Shown here one piece after another: positions 9,384 to 17,483 of a stretch of 57,448 nt of DNA (positions are counted from its first letter, which is position 1; each line of letters begins with the position of its first letter). The stretch comes from CAZUCE01 sp964619265. Lineage in GTDB: Bacteria; Planctomycetota; UBA1135; GCA-002686595. The notes beneath the pieces were generated by a model, which was not told where the DNA came from, did no database searches, and saw nothing but the letters and a program-made list of their open reading frames with translations. The DNA is taken from assembly GCA_964619265.1 (NCBI GenBank), contig CAZUCE010000025.1, positions 1 to 57,448 of the forward strand. Reading direction: 5' to 3'. The position numbers were made by a program, and so were the translations under genes.

Positions 9384-11240
9384 TTGCCCACAATGTTCAC
9401 CACCCCGCTCGGATTGCTCGGCCTGCTGGCTGTCCCCGCGGTGCTCGCGCTGCATCTTTTTCGGCGGCGTTTCCGGCCGCGGCCCGCTGCAGGCTTGTTC
9501 CTGTGGAGCGACGGAGATCGCACCGAACTCTCCGGCCGCAAGCGCGAGCGGCTGATCCGCTCTCCATCTCTGTGGATCGAGTGCGCCGCCGCCGCGCTGC
9601 TCGGTCTCGCACTGGCCGGCCCCTCGGGATGCTCCGGCACGGGCGCCCCCGGCTTCGCGTTCGTGATCGACAACTCCGCGTCCATGCGCGCTGGTGCTGG
9701 AGAACGAGCCGTCGACGAACTGGCCAAGCGGCTTGGAAAGCTCCCGCAAGCCGCCCGGATCTGCCTGGTCGCAGCCGGCACACGCCCCCGGGCCCTGACC
9801 GGCAGCGACGCCTCTCCCGCCGAAGCTCGATCGGTCCTGGACGACCTGGAATTCTCCGCGAGCGAAGCCGACCTCACCGCGGCCTTCGACCTGGCGCAGA
9901 GAATGGTCGCCTCCAAAGCACCGATCACCGTTTACACCGACGGACTGGAAGCCGCGGGAACCCTGGAGCTCGCAAGCCTCGTGGCGCTGGGCGAAGCGCA
10001 GTCCAATCTGGCCCTCCACGGCGGATCTCGACGCACTCAGAAAAACGGTACCGAGACCGTCACGGCCTTGCTCGCAAACCTGGCGGAGACGCCCACGGTC
10101 GCCGGAGTGCGCCTCGACGCGCTGGAAGACAGCCGAACCGCCGAACTGGCCCGCGACCGAGTCGAGCTCGACGCCGGGGAGACGCGGATGATCCGCTTCG
10201 AGATCCCCAGCAACCCGTTGGCCGTGAGGCTCTCGATCGAAGCCTCGGAGGCCGCGGGCAACGCTCTGGACCTGGACGACGAGCTGTGGATTGCGCCGCC
10301 CCTGCGGCACCCGCTGCTCGTTCATCTTCAGCTCGCGGATCGGCTGCGCGGGCAACTGGGTTTGGAGGGAGACGCGTGGCTGGCAGCGTTGGCGCCCGCC
10401 GAACTGACGGCCCACTCAGGCGAAGCGCACCTGATCCTCCGCGATCCAAGTCAGCCGAGCTTGGGTCCGGACGCGGCCGGCGCACCCAGGTTGATCCTTG
10501 AATGGAACGTCCCTGCGGAAGAAGCGAGCGCCAGCTGGCTGGGCCCGTTCCTCATCGATCGCTCCAGTCCGGCCCTCGAAGGTGTGTCCTTCCAGGACGC
10601 CCTGTGGACCGGCCCAGCCGAACCCATCGAGACCGGTTCCAAGGGCCGCCCACTGGTGTCCGCCGGTTCCCGCCCGCTGCTCGTGGAGCACGAGCGCAGC
10701 GGATCCCGGCGCTTCGCCATTCACGCAGATCCCGCGCGCTCCTCCTGGGTTCGATCCGCGGATTGGCCGGTGCTGCTCGCGAACCTGGCAGCCCTGGCGC
10801 GGGCGGAGCAGCCCGGACCGGCCCGCACCAACCTGTCGGTCGGGACTCCGCTTGTGTGGCGCAGCTTGGGCGCGGAGTCCGCGGAGCTCTTCGCCACGGG
10901 CCCGTTCGAGAACGTCCTCGCCGAACGCCGGATCCGAATCTCGCAAACCAGAGGCGAGTCTCACCTGGAATTTCCCACGCCGGGCCTGTGGCACGTCGAA
11001 GATGCGAGCGGCATTCGAATTCCGATCGGCGCCTCCTTGGACCATCCCTCAGAATCCGATCTGCGCTCGCGAACCAGCGGTGCAAGCCAGTCGGCGAACT
11101 CTGGGCAAGCCTTCGCCGGCTCCGCCACCCGCGCATCTAGCGCCTCGCGACTCCGGACGCTGCTCGCGATCGCCGCCGGTGCCCTGTGCCTGATCGACCT
11201 TTTGTTCACGAGGTCTCCGAAACCAGGGGTCGCCCCGTGA
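9384..11240 (+). CDS. BatA-like VWA membrane protein
   Basis: A 618-aa membrane protein with the BatA N-terminal arrangement: a first membrane segment (GLLGLLAVPAVLALHLF), basic residues, a second segment (CAAAALLGLALAGP), then a von Willebrand A domain with MIDAS residues D-x-S-x-S in DNSASM near residue 95. A C-terminal segment near residue 595 (LLAIAAGALCLIDLLF) anchors the other end. Such proteins act with MoxR ATPases in envelope-protein maturation or stress tolerance in Bacteroides and relatives; the exact role here is unknown. The TTG start has GGAGAG 9 nt upstream; ATG at 9393 is the alternative. It is coupled to the next gene by GTGA, and it runs opposite to the MoxR/DUF58 operon. 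Confidence 0.75.
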   Translation: MPTMFTTPLGLLGLLAVPAVLALHLFRRRFRPRPAAGLFLWSDGDRTELSGRKRERLIRSPSLWIECAAAALLGLALAGPSGCSGTGAPGFAFVIDNSASMRAGAGERAVDELAKRLGKLPQAARICLVAAGTRPRALTGSDASPAEARSVLDDLEFSASEADLTAAFDLAQRMVASKAPITVYTDGLEAAGTLELASLVALGEAQSNLALHGGSRRTQKNGTETVTALLANLAETPTVAGVRLDALEDSRTAELARDRVELDAGETRMIRFEIPSNPLAVRLSIEASEAAGNALDLDDELWIAPPLRHPLLVHLQLADRLRGQLGLEGDAWLAALAPAELTAHSGEAHLILRDPSQPSLGPDAAGAPRLILEWNVPAEEASASWLGPFLIDRSSPALEGVSFQDALWTGPAEPIETGSKGRPLVSAGSRPLLVEHERSGSRRFAIHADPARSSWVRSADWPVLLANLAALARAEQPGPARTNLSVGTPLVWRSLGAESAELFATGPFENVLAERRIRISQTRGESHLEFPTPGLWHVEDASGIRIPIGASLDHPSESDLRSRTSGASQSANSGQAFAGSATRASSASRLRTLLAIAAGALCLIDLLFTRSPKPGVAP

Positions 11241-13951
11241 GCCTGACCTTCGATCGCCCCGAGCTCCTGCTGCTCGCCGTACCCGCCGGCCTGTGGTTGA
11301 TCGCACGCCGGCCCACCCGGCGGACGCTGCTGCTCCTGCGAGCCGCTTGCCTGGCGCTGCTCATTCTCGCCGCGGCCGGACCCAGCGCGCGCCTTTCGGG
11401 TAGCGGCCGCGATTGGGTCCTGGTCGTCGACCGCTCCCAGTCGATGCCCGCGGAAGCGGAGGACACGGCACTCGAGCTGCTGCGCTTCGCGCGCGAGCAG
11501 CGCGGCGCATCCGATCGCATCGCGGTGATCGGTTTTGGCGCCGAACCCCGGGTCGAGTCGGCCCTGTCCGAATCGGCGGGGCTCACCCAATTCTCCTCAG
11601 ACGTGGATCAAGAGGCCAGCGACCTGGCCGCCGCGCTCGACCTGGCCAGTTCGCTGATTGCGCCCGGCCGTGCGGGTTCCTTGCTCGTGCTCAGCGACGG
11701 TCGTGCGACCGGCGGAGACGTCCGGGCCGCGGCTTTTCGGCTCGCCGCGCGCGGTATCCAGGCCCACGTTCGGCCGCTTGAGCGCGAGCTAGGCGCCGAC
11801 CTGGCTGCGCTCTCCCTCGAACTTCCGCAGGAGGTCGAAATCGGAGCGCCCTTCCAATTCGCCGCCTGGGTGCACAGCGACCAGGACGGCCCGGCGCGCG
11901 TGGTGCTACGCCGCGGAGAGCAGGTGATCTCTGAGCGAACCGAGGAGCTTCGCGCCGGGGGGAATCGGCTCCTGTTCCGCGACCTGCACGAGCATGCCGG
12001 CCTAGCCGAATACAGCGTCGAGGTCCGAGCGGCCGGCGCGGCGCAGGCTCAGCTCGATGCCACCCCCGAGAACGACGCCACCTTCGGAGCTGTGCGTGTT
12101 CGCGGTCCCAAGCGCGTCGCGCTTCTCAACGACGATGGCCAGCCCGATTCGCTCTCCGCTGCGCTGGAAGACGCCGGCCTCGAGGTCGATGTGCGCGCGC
12201 CTGAGAATTTCGAACTCAACGCTGTGTCGCTCGCCGGCTATCGCACGGTGATCCTCGAGAACGTGGATGCCGGGCGCCTGACGCCGCGCGGGCGCGAGGA
12301 ATTGGCCTCATTCGTCACCGACCACGGGGGCGGCCTGGTGCTGACTGGTGGGCGAGCTTCCTTCGGCCGCGGCGGCTACTTCCGATCCGAGCTGGATCCG
12401 CTGCTGCCTGTTTCGATGGAGATCCGACAGGAGCATCGGGAGATCGGCCTCGCGTTGGTTGTCGCGCTGGACCGGTCGGGCTCCATGAGCGCGCCGGCAG
12501 CCGGCGGCACCAAGATGGACCTGGCCAACGCTGGAACGGCTGCGGCGATCACGATGCTCTCCAACATCGATTCGATTGCCGTGCTCGCCGTGGATACAAG
12601 CGCCCACGTGATCCAGAAGATGACGCCCGTGCTGGACCAGGGCGAGATCGCGGCTCGGGTACGCCGCATCGAGTCCCAAGGGGGCGGAATTTACGTGCGA
12701 ACCGCGTTCGAGGAGGCCCTGCGACAGCTTGGAAAATCCGAACAACGCCAAAAGCACGTGCTGCTGTTCTCCGACGCGTCGGACTCGGAGGAGCAAGAGG
12801 GCGTCCTCGACTTGGTCAGCAAGGCCCGTGAAGCCGGGGTGACCGCCTCGGTCATCGCGCTCGGCAGCGAGACCGACCGCCACGCCGGGTTCCTTGAAGA
12901 CGTCGCGATCGAAGGCGACGGCGAGGTGTACTTCACCACTTCGGCGGCTGACCTGCCGCGGCTGTTCTCCCAGGACACGATGACCGTCGCACGGGCCGGG
13001 TTCATCGAGCAACCGACCGGTACGGCCACCGGTCCGGGTTGGTTCGAGCTGGGCTCGTCTTCCAGTGCAGCGAACTTCCCAAGCCTGGCCGGCTACAACC
13101 TGACTTACCTGCGTGACGACGGCGTCCCATCGATCGTCACGACCGACGAGTATCGCGCGCCAATCCTGTCCCACGCCCAACGTGGGCTGGGCCGAGTTGT
13201 CGCGTACACCGGGCAGATCGGAGGCGAATTCGGCTCCGAGGTTGTGGCTTGGCCGGGATTCCGGGCTCTCGTTTCGGCGATCGCCCGCTTTGCCGGCGGG
13301 CTCGAAGAGCCGCGCGACGTGTTCACCAGTGTCCGTCGCGAGGGTTCGCGCGCCATTTATGAGGTCGAGTTCGAGCGGGACTCTCCGCTGCCTGATCAAC
13401 TGGTGGAGTTGACCGCGAATATTGCGCCTCCGGGTGGCTTGACGAGGCCCTTGAAGCTCATGCGCGTGGACGACGTTCGGTTTCGAGCCGAGCTGGAGTT
13501 GGATGAGGCAGGAGCGCACCTGGGCACCTTGCACTTGGGTCTGGCTGGGGTGGACGGGGCTCGAACGTCGATTGCCCTGCCACCGGTAACCCGCGGAGCT
13601 TCCCCGGAATATCAGCGCGAGCCGGATCCGGCTGCGCCCCGCCAGAAACTGCTCGAACTAGCGAGTCGAACCGGCGGATCCGAGCTGGCGGCCTTGACCG
13701 GATTGTTCGAGGGTCCGCCGTCGCGCGAGGGGCGGCGTTCGCTTCAGCCGATTCTCTTGCTATCGGCGCTGCTCCTCTTTCTGGCGGAGATCGCGGTGCG
13801 CAGGTTGGCGCTGTTTCCGAAGCGACGAAGGGCTGCGCCGACGGAGAGTCCCGAACCGCAACCCGAAGCCGCAGCCGAAGCACCTCCCCCGACGGAACCC
13901 CAGCCCGAAGTCGAAGACATGTCCGACCTCCTGCGCAGGCTCAAGCCCTAA
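11237..13951 (+). CDS. BatB-like double-VWA / GATase-like membrane protein
   Basis: A 904-aa protein. The order seen is: two N-terminal membrane segments (LLLLAVPAGLWLI and LLLLRAACLALLILAAAGP), a first VWA domain with VVDRSQSM, a beta-rich part, a class-I glutamine-amidotransferase-like segment (RVALLNDDGQPDS to LTGGRASFGRGG), a second VWA domain with ALDRSGSMS, a long C-terminal region, a membrane segment near residue 860, and a Pro/Glu-rich cytoplasmic tail. Both VWA domains keep the D-x-S-x-S metal site. GTG at 11237 overlaps the previous stop (GTGA) and begins the natural N-terminus; the frame is open from 11186. It is probably a partner of MoxR and the DUF58 protein. The function is inferred only from family context. 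Confidence 0.75.
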   Translation: MSLTFDRPELLLLAVPAGLWLIARRPTRRTLLLLRAACLALLILAAAGPSARLSGSGRDWVLVVDRSQSMPAEAEDTALELLRFAREQRGASDRIAVIGFGAEPRVESALSESAGLTQFSSDVDQEASDLAAALDLASSLIAPGRAGSLLVLSDGRATGGDVRAAAFRLAARGIQAHVRPLERELGADLAALSLELPQEVEIGAPFQFAAWVHSDQDGPARVVLRRGEQVISERTEELRAGGNRLLFRDLHEHAGLAEYSVEVRAAGAAQAQLDATPENDATFGAVRVRGPKRVALLNDDGQPDSLSAALEDAGLEVDVRAPENFELNAVSLAGYRTVILENVDAGRLTPRGREELASFVTDHGGGLVLTGGRASFGRGGYFRSELDPLLPVSMEIRQEHREIGLALVVALDRSGSMSAPAAGGTKMDLANAGTAAAITMLSNIDSIAVLAVDTSAHVIQKMTPVLDQGEIAARVRRIESQGGGIYVRTAFEEALRQLGKSEQRQKHVLLFSDASDSEEQEGVLDLVSKAREAGVTASVIALGSETDRHAGFLEDVAIEGDGEVYFTTSAADLPRLFSQDTMTVARAGFIEQPTGTATGPGWFELGSSSSAANFPSLAGYNLTYLRDDGVPSIVTTDEYRAPILSHAQRGLGRVVAYTGQIGGEFGSEVVAWPGFRALVSAIARFAGGLEEPRDVFTSVRREGSRAIYEVEFERDSPLPDQLVELTANIAPPGGLTRPLKLMRVDDVRFRAELELDEAGAHLGTLHLGLAGVDGARTSIALPPVTRGASPEYQREPDPAAPRQKLLELASRTGGSELAALTGLFEGPPSREGRRSLQPILLLSALLLFLAEIAVRRLALFPKRRRAAPTESPEPQPEAAAEAPPPTEPQPEVEDMSDLLRRLKP

Positions 13952-13956
13952 CCCCC

Positions 13957-14102
13957 CCGCTAGATCGGAAATACGGTGCCAAATACGGTGCCAGGACCAA
14001 GTGCACCGGTGTAGCCGCCGCGGCTACGCCGCGGCCCGGCAGCTGCGCTGCCGGCGCTACACCGGTGCACTTGGTCCTGGCACCGTATTGCCGATCTAGC
14101 GG
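13957..14102. repeat. long palindrome, copy 2 (two inner hairpins)
   Basis: Outer arms CCGCTAGATCGG and its complement enclose ATACGGTGCCAG and GGACCAAGTGCACCGG, each perfectly matched on the other side. The centre holds two separate hairpins, first a GCCGCGGC type and then a CCGGCAGC type, so a folded strand would be a three-way junction. The left arm has an extra tandem copy of AAATACGGTGCC. The stop codon TAG of the DUF58 gene (14096-14098) is part of the right outer arm. It lies between convergent genes and could terminate both. Confidence 0.95.
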
Positions 14103-14968
14103 TCCAGGAGGCCTGCCGCCAACAGGGGCACGAAGAGTTCTTTGTCTAGGTCGCTCGCCGGACGGACCGCGCAAAACTCGCCGCCTCCCCTTTGCGCTTC
14201 GGCCCGCAGGCCGGACTGCAGGCTGGCCAACCGCTTGCTGTAGCGGTCGAGCGCCGACTCGTCGATCACCAGGTCCAACTCCCCAGCCCCTTCCACATCC
14301 TCAAGCCTTGTCGGAACCCCGCGTTCCGACGCGGGATTCGACTCAAATTCCGAAAGGACCTGCAACAGGAGCGGGCGCACCCGCCTGCCCTGCAAGGGCC
14401 CGATCAGAGTCTTCGCGTCGACTTCCACGAGGAAATCCGACACCACCACGAACAACGCCGCGCGCGGAGCCCGCGAGCAGGCGGCTCGCAAGGACTCACC
14501 GACTCCGCCTCGGGCCTCCAAAACGGCTCCATCGCGCTCGAGTCCCGAGGGCTCGAACGAGACATGTCCATCCCCGAGCCCGTGCAACACCAGCCGCGAC
14601 GAGCTGGCCCGGGCAAGCAGGGCAAAGGTCTGAGCTAGATCCACCGCCAATTCGGCCTTAGCGGTCTCCGTGGTCATCGACCGCGACAGATCAAGCGCCA
14701 CATGCACCTCGGGTGCGACCTGTTCGGTGGTCAATCGCACCATCAAACTATCCGTCCGCGCGTAGGCAGCCCAGTCCAGGGTGCGCAGGTCATCTCCCGC
14801 CACGTAGTCCCGGCGGTCGGCAAACTCGAGGCTGGAGCCTAGCTCGCGACCCAAGGATTCACCGGCCGCACCCCCGCGCGGCCTCGCCCGGGACGAAAGC
14901 GCGAATCGCTCCGCTAGCTCGCGGGCGCGGGGCGTCGGCCGAACGCTGGCTGAATCCTGTTGGCTCAC
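14096..14968 (-). CDS. DUF58 domain-containing protein
   Basis: A 290-aa soluble protein of the DUF58 family, which regularly accompanies MoxR ATPases and VWA proteins. Recognisable segments are ESLGRELGSSLEFADRRDY, the conserved GDDLRTLDWAAYARTDSL near residue 68, and a VWA-like half with VALDLSRSM. The open frame reaches 15148, but GTG at 14968 overlaps the upstream permease stop (GTGA) and gives the usual length, so the longer version is rejected. It is the last gene of the minus-strand operon that starts at 23263. Its stop codon is supplied by palindrome copy 2. It probably binds or modifies client proteins together with MoxR; the biochemical activity is unknown. Confidence 0.85.
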   Translation of the reverse strand: MSQQDSASVRPTPRARELAERFALSSRARPRGGAAGESLGRELGSSLEFADRRDYVAGDDLRTLDWAAYARTDSLMVRLTTEQVAPEVHVALDLSRSMTTETAKAELAVDLAQTFALLARASSSRLVLHGLGDGHVSFEPSGLERDGAVLEARGGVGESLRAACSRAPRAALFVVVSDFLVEVDAKTLIGPLQGRRVRPLLLQVLSEFESNPASERGVPTRLEDVEGAGELDLVIDESALDRYSKRLASLQSGLRAEAQRGGGEFCAVRPASDLDKELFVPLLAAGLLDR

Positions 14969-16497
14969 CCGTTCCGATCGCTCCCGGTGCGTCGCGCCCC
15001 CGCAACCGCGGTCCAACCGCGGAGCAGGTCCCCAGCCACCAGGGCCGTGAAGAGGGTCGCCACGACCCCCAAGAGCAGGTACGGAGGTTGTCCTACCGGC
15101 TCCGATCCGGACCAATACTGAATCCGATTGAGGTGCAGGGGAATCCAAAACGGATTGCCCAGGTGGATGCCACTCTCGAGCCCGTCGATGTCCAGCAGAG
15201 CTCCTCCAAGCGTCGGCAAGAGGGCTGCGCCAACCGCGATCGAAACCACCAGAACCCGCGCGCGCCAGCGTCCGCCGATGGTCTCACAAAAGCGGCCCAA
15301 GAAGATCGGCGCGAGGGCCAGGTACATCATCAGGTACGGCCAAATGCCCAGCGGGATCAGGTCGAAGTGCGTAAAGTCCTTCCCCTCGAACAGCCTGTAT
15401 CCAAGCGGCGTAAGCGCCACCGGGAGGGTCACCAGGGCAGACAGCAAGAGGGCTCGGTCGCGGCCAGGCAACCACGGCGCAAACAGCACCGGAGTCTTGC
15501 GGCGCTGAATCTCCCTCGCGACCCGGCGTCCCAAGGCCTTGCGTTCCGTAACGAGCCCCAGCAGCGGAAAAAAACCCCCCACCAGAAATGCCATGGTGAT
15601 GGCTGAGAGAAATTCGTCGTCCCGAACCCAAAACCAGCGAATCCCCAGGATCGCAGCAAGCGCAACGATCACGGCGCCCGTTAGATACACCCGCACCGGC
15701 GTCGAGGCGTTTTCTTCGGGGTGACTGAGCGGACCAAGCGCGGTCAAATAGAGATACACGCCAACCAGACCGATCGCGGCGAAGGCCAGCAGGGTCGCCA
15801 AGTCGAATTCTCGATCGACCAAACCACCTCGGACCGCTGCCCCCGCAAACACCACCAAAACCCACGCGCAACCAATGAGAATCAGCGACAGCCCACCGAG
15901 CACGAAGCCGCGATAGCCGCCGCTCTTGGAGAGTGCCGCTATCGAAAGAGCCAGGGCGCATAGGCTGCCCGAGGCAATCGGCAGCACCCCGAGCAGGACA
16001 CCTGCGCGGACCAAATCGATCCCGGGCATCAGCGCGGCGAGCGCCAGCAGAGGGAGAAAGGCCGAAGCAAACAGGAGTCCCTGCGCCAAAGCCGTCAACA
16101 ACTTGCCGCGCAGAATCCGTGCCGGAGTGAGTTCGGAGAGCACCAACAAGTCGTGCGTACTCCCCTCCCATTCCGCAGACATCGACTGGAAGCACGTGAT
16201 CGGAAGCAGCGTGCACAGGCCCAGGGCCAGGGTCCCGTACAGCGGCAAGAAGAACTGGGCGCCCAGCGAGTCGTCACCGGGGCGGGCAGCGTTTGCCGTG
16301 ATGACGACAAATCCGAGCAAGCTCGCCGTAAGGAGCACGAACAAGTAGCTGCTCCGGAAGGCCTTGCCGCGGAGGGCCTGACGCATCTCCTTGACCAGAA
16401 CGGGATTGAGTCGATCGCTGAACGACTCGCTGCGCGTCAGTTGTGCAGGGCTCCTCTCGGGCGCCGGCACCGGGGATTGGATGCTGGCCTCGCTCAC
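14965..16497 (-). CDS. ABC-2 type permease
   Basis: A 510-aa integral membrane protein with around 12 hydrophobic segments in two sets. Near the N-terminus it has RLNPVLVKEMRQALRGKAF, a charged amphipathic stretch typical of ABC-2 permeases encoded beside planctomycete MoxR clusters. FQSMSAEWEGSTHDLLVLSE is the second conserved loop, in which the E/D-rich helix contacts the ATPase. The GTG start overlaps the ATPase stop as GTGA, and its own stop overlaps the DUF58 start. It forms a transporter with the ATPase at 16494-17483. The substrate is unknown. Its place inside the MoxR operon suggests export linked to envelope assembly. Confidence 0.82.
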   Translation of the reverse strand: MSEASIQSPVPAPERSPAQLTRSESFSDRLNPVLVKEMRQALRGKAFRSSYLFVLLTASLLGFVVITANAARPGDDSLGAQFFLPLYGTLALGLCTLLPITCFQSMSAEWEGSTHDLLVLSELTPARILRGKLLTALAQGLLFASAFLPLLALAALMPGIDLVRAGVLLGVLPIASGSLCALALSIAALSKSGGYRGFVLGGLSLILIGCAWVLVVFAGAAVRGGLVDREFDLATLLAFAAIGLVGVYLYLTALGPLSHPEENASTPVRVYLTGAVIVALAAILGIRWFWVRDDEFLSAITMAFLVGGFFPLLGLVTERKALGRRVAREIQRRKTPVLFAPWLPGRDRALLLSALVTLPVALTPLGYRLFEGKDFTHFDLIPLGIWPYLMMYLALAPIFLGRFCETIGGRWRARVLVVSIAVGAALLPTLGGALLDIDGLESGIHLGNPFWIPLHLNRIQYWSGSEPVGQPPYLLLGVVATLFTALVAGDLLRGWTAVAGARRTGSDRNG

Positions 16498-17483
16498 TGC
16501 ACTTCTCCTTGGGTCAAACGCAGGAACACATCTTCGAGTCGAGCTTCGCCGCCCGCAAATTCGATCGGGGCAAGTTCGGCTGCCACCAAGGCGGCCAAAA
16601 GATCGGCGCGAGCTTGGGGGTCGCCGCGAAAGCGGAATCGAACCCCGTCCCGATCAGGGCGTACATCCTCGACCAACGGGCGTTCGGCCAGAAACCGCCG
16701 CACTTCATCGCGGGGCACCAGGGCGCGCATGAAGAGCTCTTGAGCTCGAGTCTCGCCTTCGGGGACGACTTCGCCGGCGCCCTGGAGGTCTGAGACACTG
16801 CCACTCGCCACCAAGCATCCCTTCTCGAGCACCAAAAGGTGCGTGGCCATTTCGCCGAGCTCCGACAAGATGTGCGAGCTGACGAGCACGGCCTTCCCTC
16901 GATCGGCCAGCGCCGCGACCAACTCGCGCAACTCGATGCGCGCCCGCGGGTCGAGTCCGGCGGCCGGCTCGTCGAGAATCAACAGGGCAGGATCGTGCAA
17001 CAAAGTGCGTGCGAGCCCGAGTCGCTGGCGCATCCCCTTGGAGAGCGAACGAGTCAGCTTAGGCAGCAGCGGCGTGAGCCCAGTGAAATCAGAAACCGAA
17101 GCCACCGAACGTTGGCGCTCGCGCCCACGCAGGCCCTGGGCACGCGCAAAGAAGTCGATCGATTCGGACACCGTCGTGTTCGCATAGGTCCCGTAGCTAT
17201 CCGGCATGTAGCCGATCCGGCGACGGGCCTCGCGGGGCTCCAGCAACACCGATTTCCCACACAGCCGTATATCACCCTGATCCGGTACGTCCAAGGTGGC
17301 ACAGCACCGCATGGTTGTCGTCTTTCCGGCACCGTTGGGCCCGATGAAGCCGCACACCTCGCCGGCTGCCACGGAGAAACTCAGGGAGTCGACAGCGGTG
17401 AACGCCCCAAAATTTCGCCCTAGCTCCTGCACCTCAAGCACCGGCTCCCCGGGCTTGGGCGCGCTTTGAGTCGCGCTCCTCAT
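16494..17483 (-). CDS. ABC transporter ATP-binding protein
   Basis: A 329-aa ATPase. Walker A is GPNGAGKTTTMR near residue 53, the signature is a variant LSKGMRQRLGLARTLL, Walker B is LLILDEPAAGLDP, and the switch histidine is in VLVSSHI. The last 80 or so residues form a small accessory domain with predicted strands (REALF-like RAQELFMRALV, then RFRGDPQARADLLAALV), as found in ABC-2 export ATPases. ATG at 17483 overlaps the stop of the 633-aa protein (ATGA), and its own stop overlaps the permease start (GTGA). It supplies energy for the neighbouring permease. Confidence 0.9.
   Translation of the reverse strand: MRSATQSAPKPGEPVLEVQELGRNFGAFTAVDSLSFSVAAGEVCGFIGPNGAGKTTTMRCCATLDVPDQGDIRLCGKSVLLEPREARRRIGYMPDSYGTYANTTVSESIDFFARAQGLRGRERQRSVASVSDFTGLTPLLPKLTRSLSKGMRQRLGLARTLLHDPALLILDEPAAGLDPRARIELRELVAALADRGKAVLVSSHILSELGEMATHLLVLEKGCLVASGSVSDLQGAGEVVPEGETRAQELFMRALVPRDEVRRFLAERPLVEDVRPDRDGVRFRFRGDPQARADLLAALVAAELAPIEFAGGEARLEDVFLRLTQGEVQ

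Noticed and set aside
9255..14102. Palindromes as terminal inverted repeats of a composite transposon carrying the VWA genes
   Set aside because: Each element is itself a full palindrome, no transposase is inside, and no target duplication is seen. The inversion idea fits better.
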